A DNA stretch of 64,000 nt from Hippophae tibetana (GCA_037013495.1 CM072802.1:59973275-60037274), one strand, 5' to 3'; positions 1 to 12,800 are shown, numbered from the stretch's first letter. The notes: generated from the letters alone by a model not told the origin. Translations and numbers: made by a program.

Positions 1-112
1 AATAACCATAATTCCTGCATATCCATGTTTTATGGATCCACTACCATTATTGTATGCTCCATGTTTTACTCCACTGAGTCATTGGTGTCTGCCACAACAA
101 CACACACTAACA
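1..112 (-). repeat. 3' LTR (partial) of the copia element
   Basis: These bases match 5604-5715 at 109 of 112 positions and end in CA on the plus strand, which is the element's TG start on the minus strand. The rest of the LTR lies outside the window. Confidence 0.95.
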
Positions 113-119
113 CTCCTCC

Positions 120-3100
120 TCAAGTTGGTGCATATATGTCTCTTATGCCCAACTTGTCAAGTGAGTTGTAGAAGTTCCTTGCAGACACAGATTTTGTGAG
201 TATATCAGCCAATTGATCTTCTGATTTAACAAATGGAAGCTTAATAATCTTTTCTTCAAGATTCTGTTTGATGAAGTTCCGATCCACTTCAACGTGCTTC
301 GTGCGATCATGTTGAACTGGATTGTGAGCGATGGCAATGGCTGCTTTGTTATCACAAAATAAGTTCATTTCAGAGTTAGGAGCAACACCAATCTCAGTTA
401 GAAGTTTTTTCAACCAAAGGAGCTCACATATTCCCTTGACCATTCCTCGAAATTCAGCTTCAGCACTGGATAAGGCAACTACATTTTGCTTCTTGCTTCT
501 CCATGTAACAAGATTGCCCCCCACGAAAGTAAAGTACCCAGCAGTAGATTTCCTATCCTTCATATTCCCTGCCCAGTCTGAATCTGTATATCCAAGGACT
601 TCCAATTGGCCATTCTTTGAAAACATAAGTCCTTTCCCAGGGGAGGATTTTAAGTAACGAAGTATTCTCATGACCGCATCCATATGGTCTTCACTTGGGC
701 AGTGCATGAACTGACTCACGACACTCACAGCATACGCAATATCAGGTCGAGTATGAGATAAATATATGAGTTTACCTACTAACCGTTGATATCTCTGTTT
801 ATCTGCTGGTACTTGGTCCACATATTCTCCGAGTTTATGATTTTGAACCATTGGAATATCGACAGGTTTACAATCTAGTAGTCCTGCCTCTGCTAGTAGG
901 TCCAGAGTATATTTCCTTTGGGAAAGACATATGCCTTGTTTTGATCTTGTTACCTCAATACCTAAGAAGTATTTGAGCCCTCCCAAGTTCTTCATTTCAA
1001 ACTCATTTGACAGTTGTTCTTGAAGCTTAGAGATTTCTTCTTTATCATCCCCTGTAATGATCATGTCGTCTACATAGACTATAAGGGCTGTTATCTTCCC
1101 TAATCGATGTTTTAGGAAAAGAGTATGATCAGAGTTGCTTTGTTGGAACCCATATTTCTTCATTGCTGAACTCAACCTACCAAACCACGCTCGAGGTGAT
1201 TGTTTTAGTCCATACAATGCTCGTTGTAATCTACATGCAGTTTCGTTTCCTGATGTAACAGTATATCCTGGTGGGATATCCATGTAAATCTCTTCCTCAA
1301 GGTCACCATGAAGGAAGGCATTCTTCACGTCAAGTTGGTGTAATGACCAATCTAAATTTCCTGCAAGAGATAACAAAACTCTCACAGTTTTTAGTTTAGC
1401 CACAGGTGAGAAGGTTTCTTGATAATCTATCCCATGTTTCTGTGTATATCCCTTTGCTACAAGCCTCGCCTTGTAACGATCAACTAACCCATCTACTTTA
1501 TACTTAATGGAGAAAATCCACTTGCATCCTACCATCTTCCTCCCTTGAGGCAACTCACTTAACACCCATGTGTTATTCTTCTGCAATGCCTCAAATTCCT
1601 CTTTTATAGCTTGAGCCCATTTTGGATCAGATAAGGCTTCTTCAATGCTACTCGGAATTTGACACGAGGAGAGTGTTTGTGCAAATGCCCTGATAGGTTC
1701 TGATAATCTTTGAGTAGATACATAATTTGCTATTGGATACTTGGGTTGTCGTTCTTCTCTTTCTAGGGAGTATCGATTTGGAGGTTTACCTCGATTGTGT
1801 CTGAAAGGTAAAACATAACCAACAGGTGTATCTATAGCATTAGTTTGTAAAGGTGTGATAGGATAGCTTACCTCAGGAGTGTTCTCAGCAGGAGGATCAT
1901 TGGGTACTAGAGAATGGAGGGGTACATCAACCACTTCATCTTCTGGAGATTCAATTACTATTTCAGCTTCAGTTCTTGGAAGTTCAAGCTCGGGTCTAGA
2001 TACGGGCTCCTCCATAATATTGGCACGATCCGAGTATGTTGGACTAGTGTCTAATATTTCAACATCAAGCCAATTTCGTTCTTCACCATAACTCTCCTCC
2101 TGAAGAGTGTAATTGGATACCGATGATGGGAAAAAACATTCTGATTCGAGGAAAGTGACATCCATGGTAGTATAGTTTCTTTTAGTAATTGGATCATAAC
2201 ATCGGTACCCCTTTTTTTGTACACCATACCCCAAGAATACACATCGGACAGCACATGGATCCAACTTAGTTCGTTGATTTTTATGGAGGTGGACAAAAGC
2301 AACACATCCAAAAATTCGGGGCGGAAGCATTAAAATAGTAGGTAAGGGAAGATGATCAGATAACACCTTTAATGGAGTCTGAAATTGTAAGGTCTTTGTG
2401 GGCATTCGATTCAGTAGATACACAGCTGTAGTAACAGCATCACTCCAGTATTTATTAGGCATATGTGCACCGATTAGTAAGGCCCGAGCCGTTTCTAAAA
2501 TATGCCTATTCTTCCTCTCCGTAGTCCCATTCTGTTGTGGGGTTTGTGAACATGAGGTTTCATGGAGAATACCATGGTTGTCCAAGTATGTCCGGAATTG
2601 TTGATTAACATACTCCCCTCCATTATCAGACCTAAGTATCTTAATTTTTTCAGAAAATTGTGTCTGAATCATGGTGTGAAACAGGTGAAATGTAGCAAAT
2701 ACTTCATCTTTATGTTTGAGAAGGTAAAGCCATGTCATTCGTGTACAATCATCAACAAAAATAACAAACCAACGATGACCCGATGACGTAATAACCGGGG
2801 AAGGTCCCCAAACATCAGAATGTACCAAAGCAAAAGGAGTCATACTTTTATTCATGCTCACAGGATAAGACGCCCTATGACTTTTTGCTAGGATACAAGT
2901 ATCACATTTGAAATCTGAATGTGTGATATTTGAAAATAAACTAGGGAGTAGGTGCCTTAAATACCCGAATGATGGATGCCCAAATCTACGATGACATAGC
3001 CAAATCTGTCGTTCCTTGTTACCAACAGTACGTTGCATGTGATTGGCTCTTCCTGAACTGAGGTCATCCACATAATATAGCCCTCCTCTCCTAGTACCAC

Positions 3101-4487
3101 GCCCAATGATCTCCTTGGTGAGAATATCCTGTAGAAGGCAAAAAGTAGAATACATCAATACTACATAGTTAAGGTCTGAAGTGACCTGACTTACAGACAT
3201 TAGTCGGTTTGACAGAGAGGGTACAAGCAAAGTATTAGATAATGATAATGAAAGAGATAAGGTCACTGTTCCAGCTCCTGTAACTGGATAAGTGACCCCA
3301 TTTGCATTGGCAACACGACTCCGTCTTGGCTGGGTTGTATTGGAGAGATCGTTTGGGTCAAATGTCATGTGATCTGTAGCTCCAGAGTCTAGAATCCACT
3401 CATCTTTCTCACTACGAGTAGAGATGTGAAATGCTTTACTTGAAATACCTGGATCTTGGGAAGATTCGGCCTGAGAAGTAAGGGATAGTGAGGCATTATT
3501 GGTAGCCACAGCTGCTCGCCCAGTAGTGTCCCGTTTCTTCCATGCTTGAAGATCATTCCACCATTCTGGATACCCATGTAGTTTGAAGCAGTTTTCACGG
3601 GTGTGTTTGGAGTTTCCACAATGGCCACATTTCATGTCAAGAGATGGTGGATTTCCCGTGGATTTCTTGCTACCCAAGGAAGTTCCTGTTTTTGGTGGCA
3701 TTAGGTTATGGTGTCCCTTGACCCCTTTAAAAGCCATAACAGCTCCGGCTGTCGTATCTACACCTGTGATCATCACGGTCTGCCTGACCTCTTCCCTACG
3801 AACGAATCCATAGGCTTGTTCCACCGTAGGGAATGGTTTGATCTGAAGCACATCACTTCGAGTTTTATCCAATCTATCATCAAGTCCATCGAGGAAGGTA
3901 TACACTCGATCTTCCTGTACGATGGAGTTGTATTTTTGTATATCAATTGCACACTCCATTGGATTAGGACGACGGAAATCAATTTCACGCCACAACCCTT
4001 GAAGGTCATTGTAGTATTTTTCAATGGATCCACCCGCTTGTTTCGTACGAGTAACTTGACGGCGAAGATCATACACCTGAGACGTGTCTGTCCCATCATA
4101 GTAAGTGGTAGCCATCGAATCCCAAACCTGTTTTGCAGTTGGGAATCGGATAAAATTTGCAATTAAGGAGGGGTCCATCGAATTGATCAACCATCCTTTG
4201 ACAATGGCATTTTCAGTACGCCATCTCCTAAATAAGGGGTCGGTTTCAACAGGTTGAGGAAAATCCCCATTAATGTATCCCAGTTTATCTTTGCCAGAGA
4301 TATACATCTTTACCACCTGGGACCATAAGGCATAATTGGAGCCTCCCAACTTGATACTAATGGGAGCAGTCGACGCTTTAGTTGGCGGAGGTTGTGAGCT
4401 GATCTGAGCTCTAGTTAAAACTTCCGTCATTTTCACCGTCAAATCTTCCAATATGAAATTGGTAGTTAAATCTCTAGATTCCGTCAT
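120..4487 (-). CDS. Ty1/copia gag-pol polyprotein (1455 aa)
   Basis: This retroelement polyprotein would make capsid, protease, integrase and reverse transcriptase. Parts in order: a copia-type gag domain over about residues 40-230; a CCHC zinc knuckle near 287-300 (CGHCGNSKHTRENC); an aspartic protease with DSGAT near 367; a gag-pre-integrase HxxxxH-type region near 500; an integrase core with HSDVWG and SDNGGEY; a reverse transcriptase with the YVDDM catalytic box; and an RNase H with TDSDWAG and SSAEAE. One frame covers the whole region, which fits the single-ORF layout of plant copia elements. The start chosen is the first ATG after the leader, where MTESRDL begins. I cannot assign the copia sub-lineage with certainty. 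Confidence 0.95.
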   Translation of the reverse strand: MTESRDLTTNFILEDLTVKMTEVLTRAQISSQPPPTKASTAPISIKLGGSNYALWSQVVKMYISGKDKLGYINGDFPQPVETDPLFRRWRTENAIVKGWLINSMDPSLIANFIRFPTAKQVWDSMATTYYDGTDTSQVYDLRRQVTRTKQAGGSIEKYYNDLQGLWREIDFRRPNPMECAIDIQKYNSIVQEDRVYTFLDGLDDRLDKTRSDVLQIKPFPTVEQAYGFVRREEVRQTVMITGVDTTAGAVMAFKGVKGHHNLMPPKTGTSLGSKKSTGNPPSLDMKCGHCGNSKHTRENCFKLHGYPEWWNDLQAWKKRDTTGRAAVATNNASLSLTSQAESSQDPGISSKAFHISTRSEKDEWILDSGATDHMTFDPNDLSNTTQPRRSRVANANGVTYPVTGAGTVTLSLSLSLSNTLLVPSLSNRLMSVSQVTSDLNYVVLMYSTFCLLQDILTKEIIGRGTRRGGLYYVDDLSSGRANHMQRTVGNKERQIWLCHRRFGHPSFGYLRHLLPSLFSNITHSDFKCDTCILAKSHRASYPVSMNKSMTPFALVHSDVWGPSPVITSSGHRWFVIFVDDCTRMTWLYLLKHKDEVFATFHLFHTMIQTQFSEKIKILRSDNGGEYVNQQFRTYLDNHGILHETSCSQTPQQNGTTERKNRHILETARALLIGAHMPNKYWSDAVTTAVYLLNRMPTKTLQFQTPLKVLSDHLPLPTILMLPPRIFGCVAFVHLHKNQRTKLDPCAVRCVFLGYGVQKKGYRCYDPITKRNYTTMDVTFLESECFFPSSVSNYTLQEESYGEERNWLDVEILDTSPTYSDRANIMEEPVSRPELELPRTEAEIVIESPEDEVVDVPLHSLVPNDPPAENTPEVSYPITPLQTNAIDTPVGYVLPFRHNRGKPPNRYSLEREERQPKYPIANYVSTQRLSEPIRAFAQTLSSCQIPSSIEEALSDPKWAQAIKEEFEALQKNNTWVLSELPQGRKMVGCKWIFSIKYKVDGLVDRYKARLVAKGYTQKHGIDYQETFSPVAKLKTVRVLLSLAGNLDWSLHQLDVKNAFLHGDLEEEIYMDIPPGYTVTSGNETACRLQRALYGLKQSPRAWFGRLSSAMKKYGFQQSNSDHTLFLKHRLGKITALIVYVDDMIITGDDKEEISKLQEQLSNEFEMKNLGGLKYFLGIEVTRSKQGICLSQRKYTLDLLAEAGLLDCKPVDIPMVQNHKLGEYVDQVPADKQRYQRLVGKLIYLSHTRPDIAYAVSVVSQFMHCPSEDHMDAVMRILRYLKSSPGKGLMFSKNGQLEVLGYTDSDWAGNMKDRKSTAGYFTFVGGNLVTWRSKKQNVVALSSAEAEFRGMVKGICELLWLKKLLTEIGVAPNSEMNLFCDNKAAIAIAHNPVQHDRTKHVEVDRNFIKQNLEEKIIKLPFVKSEDQLADILTKSVSARNFYNSLDKLGIRDIYAPT

Positions 4488-5480
4488 GAAATCTAAAATC
4501 TATATTTTTTTTTTACAATTCGTACAACACTATATAAAGAAAAAATTTCTAAACCTAAATCATTTTCGCAGCCCTTCGTAACCCTAAATCCCTTTTTTTC
4601 TCTCGCGCAGCCCCTTCTTCCTCCTTCTTCCTCCTTCTTCCTCAGCTTCTTCTACTGCGTTTCTCAACGCAGTTTCTTCTACTGTGGCTTCACGCAACTT
4701 CTGTGCAATTCCTTCTCGTTCCACACATGCAGATAAACCACAAAATATATGTTGCTGCGTAGAGAAACTGTGATAATTCCACACCAACGAGCAATCAGCA
4801 CCTGTTATCGTTGTGTTCTGTTTCTTTTCCAGACAAGAAACTGATGGTGAAACCGGCCACTCTGTGAGGCAACCATCGTTGGAGCCAACCAATTAGACCG
4901 GTACGGTTTCAATGAGTAAGTCAGAACGACCACATAGATCGAACCAGTGTCGAGAAACTGTAACCAAACTGGCCACCCCAGAAATCAGATTCAGAGGGTA
5001 AGTGTAAACCAGAAATCAAAAAATCAGCAGCAGGAAACAGAAATTAGCTGAAATTAGAAATCTGCAGCAGAAACAGAAATTTGCTCTGATTGCGAATCCC
5101 TTGACTCCTTGTAAGTTGTATGCTGATATATATATATATTTTTTTAAAGTGTAACCCGTAATCTTCTATTGAATTTCTGAACAAATAATCGTGAAATAAC
5201 TATCTTGCTTTCATTTCTGAGCTGCACATGTTTGGTGTTTGAAACGGCTACAAGAGCTGAATATGAACCAGAAATCAGAACTCAAAAAAAAAACGAAAAA
5301 CTGCAGCTACAATCAGTAGCCACACCAGAAATCAGAAATCAGAATTTAGAAATCAGAAACCAGAAATCAGAATTCAGAAATCAGAAATCAACAAATCAGC
5401 AAGTCTGCAGATTTGCAAATCAGCAATCAAAAAATGGTAGTTTCGTCATAAATCAGCAGGTAGTTCATTAGCAATATCCT
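4488..5480 (-). other. Leader of the copia element with AGAAATC-type short repeats
   Basis: This is the untranslated stretch between the primer-binding site and the gag start. On the plus strand it holds many degenerate copies of AGAAATCAG or CAGAAATC, densest at about 5280-5410, and a CTTCTTCCTC run near 4610-4650. Short open frames here (around 4584-4892 and 5205-5471) look like by-products of the repeats. Confidence 0.75.
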
Positions 5481-5492
5481 GCTCTGATACCA
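5481..5492 (-). other. Primer-binding site of the copia element (initiator tRNA-Met type)
   Basis: The plus strand reads GCTCTGATACCA, so the element strand reads TGGTATCAGAGC. This is the usual plant copia match to the 3' end of initiator methionine tRNA. It touches the LTR with no gap. Confidence 0.93.
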
Positions 5493-5715
5493 TGTCAAAT
5501 TATGGTATTTCTCTGATAATTATCAGTATTTCATTATTATTTCTGTTATCTGTTTCTGTACAATAGTTGAGATATATGTATACAAAGAAAACGAAAATTA
5601 AACAATAACCATAATTTCTGTATATCCATGTTTTATGGATCCACTACCATTATTGTATGTTCCATGTTTTACTCCACTGAGTCATTGGTGTCTGCCACAA
5701 CAACACACACTAACA
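5493..5715 (-). repeat. 5' LTR (223 bp) of the copia element
   Basis: Read on the plus strand it starts TGTCAAATT and ends CACACTAACA, so it is bounded by TG...CA in both readings. It lies directly against the primer-binding site. The 3' LTR copy begins at the window edge. Confidence 0.95.
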
Positions 5716-6838
5716 AAAACCTGTGAGTTTCTCTCTCATAAGATGTACCTACTTTCTATGCTATGGTAGTACAAGGAAAAAAATAAAAAATCATACAACT
5801 CCTAGCAAAAACAATGAAAAATAAGTAAATGGTGTCTGCCCAAAGGTTTACGCAAGTTTCTTTTTCTCTATTTTGTGTTCTAGCTCTAAGAGGTAGAGTT
5901 GGTTAACACTAACTATGGTGTTGAAAATATGGAAAAGGTTCCAAGTTGAGCACTCTTATTGGGATTATTAGTTGTTATTTAGCCAATGAAAACTTAAAAT
6001 CGCATCACTTGGTGCTTTGGGCCCGTTCATCTTTTGATGGAGCATTGGTAATCCCATTCCTAAGATATTGGCCAGGAGGGTTTTAAGTAGTTTGAAGATT
6101 GGGGCGATTAAACATCAATCCTTGAACTGTTCACGTCTCGCAAAATTCAATTGGTAGTGGAAGAGAAAGGTGTAGAATGTGGTTCGGTAAGCTACTGTTA
6201 CTTCAACTGTTACCATTATTCCCTTAAATAGGTTCCTTTTTAGTTTATGAATTATCAAATCTGTCACATTTAAACTTCTTTTAAGTACTAGAGGGTTGTA
6301 ATTAGCCACTACATTGGTTGTTCATTTGGCCTCACGGTTGCTTCTCAAAATTGCATTCCATATTTCAATAGATGAGATCTTTATCCATGGTTGAAGGTGC
6401 TTAACAATCTTTTTATAGAAAACAAGTAGGTCTACCTCCTTTGCATCATGTTCTTTGATTTTTCAATAGCTAAAACAATGCAAGTAGTTCCAAATATTCT
6501 ACACATAATCATACTTTATAAAAATCTCTAAAACAACCAATATTATAAGAAAATTCTACAATTACAATTCTTAAAGAATGCCAAACCAAACAAACATGGA
6601 ACTACTTACTACAACCTGAAGGGCTAATTTTTTTATAAAATAAGTCCTTTCTCTCATCTTTTGTGATCGCAATTACAATGGCATTTGCATCTTAATCTTA
6701 TGTGTTTAAATGTTGTCTGCGAGATATTATCATACATAAATTGAAGAGAATGAGGAATTTTAAGTGCTTCCATTTGTATTTTGTATGCATAACAATTATG
6801 TGTAACACAAAATGAAAATAGATGTTGGATAGTAGGCT
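5716..6838. other. Downstream flank of the TBL gene; no gene recognised
   Basis: AT-rich single-copy-looking DNA lies between the TBL stop codon and the copia element. The part nearest 6838 should include the TBL 3' UTR, but I see no clear poly(A) signal. The small minus-strand open frames here show no recognisable motif. Confidence 0.5.
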
Positions 6839-9800
6839 TCACATGAGGAGAGTTGCATAGAAAAGATGATTCCAAGTATCAGGCAATCCAGGTAGACACC
6901 AATGACTACAGTCATTGCCTCCATCACCACCGTAAGCAGAGGGATGACCATCTTTCCTTAACTGTGAGAGTGTTGTAATATCGAGCAAATACACCCGTTT
7001 CTTCATTGTACTTAACACTTTGTTAACAACAGTAACTGCTGGCGGTTCACCTACTGGGTATGTCGACCCTAATAAGGCTTCTTGTTCTCCACGGCAGTTC
7101 TTCGTTGGCCGATTCCATTCTCTACCCCTGTTGGAAGGATTGGTTCAGTTGTAGCAGAACTCAAAAAACAAGAAAAAATATTGATTCAAACCCATTTAAT
7201 TGAGTATCTTCCAAACCTAAAACAAGAGGAAGCTTTGTTCAATTACAAAGTTGAATATATCATATACGATCACCTCAATCCTCTAACTTAGCTTATTTAT
7301 GAGGAAGTAGTCCTTTTAAATAATATTTTTCTTTAAAGATAAGATGAATATAAAATTTCAAAAACAAGAGGATCCTACGAACACTTTTTTTATAGTTAAA
7401 GAAGATTGAAAAACCTTTTTTTTTTAATAAAAAGACTACTGCAACCCATATAAACTAAGTTAGAGGATTGTTGCAACCCAAATGACTAATAAAGGGCTGT
7501 TGCAATTCTTTACCCTACAAATGTTTAGTAAGATACTGGTATCTAATAATGGTTTATGACTTACTGGTAATGGGTGGGAGAAATCCCTTGGAAGAAGACC
7601 TTGGTTTTTGAAGGGTCAATATTTTGGTCAACCCATTGAGCCCATGTAGTCAACCCTTTGTAAAATGCACTGAGACGATCCATATCTTTAAACAAGTTGT
7701 TCCCTTCCCTCAGATAGTCCCATCTACAATACAAAAAAAAATCCTTAACATGAGCTATCAGACAAATTTATAAACATGTAAACTTGAACATGATATAAAC
7801 CATACGGTTGGGATTTTCCTGTGTGAGTCCACCAATGCCACGAGTTGAAGATCAACATGTCCATTCCAATCCATACCTTACCGGCAGCTATGGAGTCTAA
7901 TCTCAGTACTCTACCTACGTTTTCTTTGACTATATCCACGAGGTATGGTGTGCGGAATAGAATCAAACTTACTCCATAGTCCTGCACGTTAACTCTGATT
8001 TAATATGACAAATAATTTATTCACAAAAAGTTAAAAAGAAATTAAAAATTTGCAAAATATGCACTGTAATCATATATTATTCACACGTTTATTTGTCATG
8101 CACATGCAAAATATTCATGGGTAATTGCTAGCTTCAGCAATTTTCCCCCTAAAAACATGCGACAGAGAGACATTAGAGTACCCCAACTTGGAAACTTGGG
8201 GATTCTTCTTTTCTCCTTTTCTTTTATCTGATGGTTGGAGCTTAAATACCATGACCCATGTTTCATTTATGTCTCACTCTTACCTAGATTTAATTTTGTG
8301 TCTCCTTTGCTTTTGTTATTTCGTCTTCCATTTTTAGTTCTTGTTGTTCTTGATATTTTTGTTCTTATGTTCTAATCTTTTTCATGTTCTTGTTAGGTCA
8401 ATTCCTTTTTGTGTTCTTGTTTTTCCTTTCCTTTCTGTTTTTGGGAGTCTTTTCCCTTTTCTTTTCTTGCGTGTTGTTGCTTTTAGGTTTTAAACTTTAA
8501 GTTTCGATCTTTACATTAAAGTTTCGAGCTTTTCCTTAAATTGTCAAACTTTGTTATAAAGTTTGTGTCTTGGTTGTGATTTAGTACTTTTTCTAAACTA
8601 ATTTGTGTTTGAGTTAAAAAAAAATTGGCCGATAAAAAAAGAAGAAGCTTGAAGGCCGAATAGAACCAAAAAAGAAAAAAAAAAAAAGAATTTTGTTGAA
8701 ATTTTTATTGTTGAATTTTTGTGCACATTATAATTTTTGTTGGAGTAAATGTAGGATAATCCCCAAATTTTAAGAGTTTTCATCTTGAAACTTCAATCTT
8801 AATTATAACTCCTAATTTTAAAGAGATGAGTCCTAAATTTTAAGAGTTCTATTTGGATTAAAATAGACATGTAACAACAATTCATAAGGTTAAATAATGA
8901 CATGAGGAACCAAATGGATAGATTTGAAACTAATTTGCAAAAGAAGTATCCCAAAAGAGTTCTTACTCAATTAGATGTTATTCTTGATATACTGAACCAT
9001 TGTCATCAAAAGATAAACAATGGAGTTGAATTATTTGTAAAAAGAGAGTGAGAAGAAGAAAGAGATTGAGTTGAAAAGAAAAAGTGAGTTAAAAAAGTGA
9101 CCTAATTGAAAGAAAGAGTGAGTTTGAAAAAGATAATATTTACCAAAGAAAAAGCGTGATAATGATAGTGAAAAAAAATATGCTTATGATGAGAGATAAA
9201 AAAAGTGAAAAAGTAGGCTCAATTAGTGAGAAAAAGAAAAAAAGTTGCATATTTTTATACTAACAAATTTTTTTTTGCGTAGTTTACAATAGATTAATTT
9301 CAATGGAGTTGAACAACACATTGAAGTCAAAAGAGTTAAGCACCTACTTTGTTCTATAATAACACCATCAAGTTCAACTAAGCTAGTAAAGAATTTAATG
9401 AATCATGAGAATGAGTCATCTTTCGTGACATAGGTGATTAATATTATAGTGAAGATTCAAGGGCGAATCTTTTTGAGGTAAGGGAGAATGATGAGTATCA
9501 AGGATCATCACCGAAGTATCAATGTCATGTTCCAATTGGACCTATTAATCAAGGAGTCATATAATGAGATGATTACCCTTTGGAGTACCATGAACTAAGT
9601 CAATAAAGAATTTAATGAATCATGAGCATGATTCATATAGGTAATCCCCAACATTATAGTTATAGTGAAGATTCGAGGACGAATATTTTTGAAGAAAAGA
9701 GGAATTATGAGTATCAAAGATCATTACCGAAGTATCAATGGTGATGATTACCCTTTGGACCTATTAATCAAGGAGTCACTTAATGGTGATGATTACCATT

Positions 9801-12800
9801 TGGAGTACCATGAATAAGTGCATTGAACCAGCTTTGGGTTGTAGAGTTATTAAATAAAAGAAATTTGAAAAACATTCTATGAATAATTTTCACTTTAATT
9901 ACCATAAATTTTTGTCCAACATCTGATTAAGGCAATTGTTATAAAAATAAAGATTTTCCAATTTTGGCCCATAAACCTGGATTGATTGTGAGCATGAAGA
10001 CTTCTTCTTGAGGAATACCATTTCGATAGTTCATTTTTTAGTTACATATTCAACAAATAATTATTATTTTTGGGTGTAATTGTCTTAGAAATTATTTTCT
10101 TTTTCAATTTATTACTTAGGATTTTAAGTTTATTTAGTATTTCTAATTTCATATATCTCTTATACATTAAGGTTTATTTTACTTCGCCTATAAATATAAA
10201 TATGTAACTTTTGATTCTATTTGAGCACAAATGTCATTGAGAAATTATCCAAGTTGTTACACTTAGTTCTTAGGTTCATAACACAAAGCACATACTTATC
10301 CAAAGTTGGTACTTTTTTTGACGTCCCTATACCAAGGTTCATAAGTCAATAATAGCTATCTAGTTAAGGTCATACTATTTTTATATCAAGGTTTTTGTCT
10401 CTTGTATAGCCAATAGGTCGAGGTCCTTAGATTTTTTAGGATTTAATTTACATCTTGTTCGTGGGCTCAAGACTCTTGCCTTTTGGGTTCGCATCATTAG
10501 GGATTTAAGTTTTTTTCTTTTTACATGTAGTGGCTTGACAATTTTTCTCTCGTTAAATAGTCACGTGTAAGTCATGTGACATTATATGGTTATTTTGTGA
10601 CATTTTTGACTTATATGACCATTTCAAATAATAAATGGATTTCTATAGCCTTTTCAAATAAAAAATGAAATAAAATATATCTTTCCAATAACAAATAAAC
10701 TTATATGGTTATTTACCCCTTTTTATTGGTTTTTAAAAGCATAAAATTGGCCCATAATGGTAAAAAACTATCACATGATACTAAACCCAAGCTTTCTGAT
10801 GGTATCAACTTGAAAAGTGTAGCATTACTTATAACCATTTCAAATAATAAATGGATTTCTATAGCCTTTTCAAATAAAAAATGAAATAAAATATATCTTT
10901 CCAATAACAAATAAACTTATCTGGATATTTACCCCTTTTTATTGGGTTTTAAAAGCATAAAGCTAGCCCATAATGGTAAAAAACTATCACATGATACTAA
11001 AGCTTTTTGATGGTATCAACTTGAAAAGTGTAGCATTATTAATAACATGGGAGTTAGTGATGACTCTATGAAAGTAGAATCATCAATACATTTTTTTTGT
11101 TTAATATTTACTCATTTTATTCAATAAGAGATATTTTGAGTTTAAAAATAGTAAAATGTGAATTTTGAAGTAAAAATGGGTGAAAATATATTTTTTTAGA
11201 AATTTTTATGATTTTTTAATGTAAGACCAATCAAAAGTTTCTAGGTGGATGCCACATAAGTAGGAGATCTGACCAAGTATACCATATGGATGACATGCAA
11301 GTAAAGAGGGCCAATTGCGCAACATCGCGTGTACTGTGTAATGCAACACCATGCCACGTGTTAACACAACATTCATTTCAATTTTTGCCTCTTTGTCAAC
11401 GCATCGTCATGTGTCATCACTTGATTCTTCCATTCTTTCCACATATGCCCCACATAAGCCATAACTACGAATCACAGATCATCACGTGGTGATGAGTCAA
11501 CTTGTGTTGACCATGACCAATCACCTAGCCACATATGCGTTGATTGGACATGCTAATTCTCTAAGCAACGTGGCACGTTCCTATTGGATAGCATTGTTAA
11601 TTTTTCCTTTTTTTATTTCATCCCTTCATCTGAAGCTGATTTGACGGTTCATATTCCACTTGAGTCTAATTTAACCCCCTAATTGCCCCATAAACCCTAA
11701 TGAACTAAAATTAACATAATTTTTTATCAATTTTTGGAGCAAAGAAGAGAGAAAAATACAAGAGATTGATTGTATTTCTTCTTTTTTTTCCTTTCTTTAT
11801 TTTTATGAAAAATATAAGTTTATGAACAAAATTATGTCTAGTTAATTTATTAATCTATGATTCTTATGAATCCAATTTTTAACATGTGAATATTGAATAT
11901 TTTACTCTAATTATGATTTCAATTTAATTATATTTTTAATTTAATTTTTATGCTATTAAATGTTTGACCAATAATTGATTTATAGAGACAATTAAATATA
12001 TTTGAAAAAATTATTTAATTATTTGTCTTGATTAAATAACATGCATAGTTTCTAGGCATAAATGTATGAATTTTATGTATGTGATCTATTATTGATGAAC
12101 TTAATGAGTAGTATATAATTTAATTGACATGAGATAGTGATTAGGTTAATTATTATATAATGTGTAGTTTACGTGAAAGAGAAATACATGCTAGATATTT
12201 TAGTGATTGATTGATAATTATATTGGAGGAATGTTAATGATTCACATATTTAGAAAATTAGGAGATTAAATATTCCTAGATATTTTCTCATATATATTCT
12301 TAGTTGTCAAATCTGATTTAATTTATTATTGTTATTTATTGTTATTTTGTTTTTTTAAAACATAAAAACTCAAAAAATTGATTTTTAGTTTTTAGTTTTA
12401 AAAATTAGTTTCTAACAGCATAATCTTTATGAAAATGATTTTTTCTTGTTATTATATTATTTTTTTACAATATGTATATTTGTGTATTCATTACACACAA
12501 TTCGTATTCGATCAAGTTTTTTAAGTCGTTATTGGGCATTATAAATATTATAAATTAATTTTTTATTTTATCTTATTTTTTTCTTAATTTATTTTTAATT
12601 TTATTTATATTTAGTTTTGACATTTTTTTTAGTCTATTAGAAATACATTTGAGTCTATTACATAAGTAAAATTTATAAGGGTGAACTTTTGACTTTAGAT
12701 TCCGATATTGAGCATACTTTTAGATCAATAAAAAACAAGTTGTCATCCAAGTAGAAAAAAATGACGAATTTATTAAAAATGAACAATAATGAGCTAAATT

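Larger units (their letters stand above)
1..5715 (-). mobile_element. Ty1/copia LTR retrotransposon, looks nearly whole; left end cut by window edge
   Basis: The element reads on the minus strand. The 5' LTR is at 5493-5715 and the primer-binding site at 5481-5492. A leader of about 1 kb follows (4488-5480), then one long gag-pol frame (120-4487), a purine-rich tract just inside the 3' LTR (113-124), and 112 bp of the 3' LTR (1-112). The visible LTR parts differ at 3 of 112 positions, all C/T changes. At commonly used plant rates this suggests insertion roughly one million years ago, with wide error because so little is compared. No break is seen in the coding frame. The target duplication cannot be checked because the left flank is outside the window; the right flank begins AAAAC. 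The element sits about 1.1 kb past the TBL stop codon, in the same orientation as that gene. Confidence 0.96.

Noticed and set aside
6839-7987. Exons 3-5 as a separate TBL pseudogene
   Set aside because: Their phases and protein content exactly complete exons 1-2 at 20618-21327, with no duplicated or missing segment, so one gene with a long intron is simpler.
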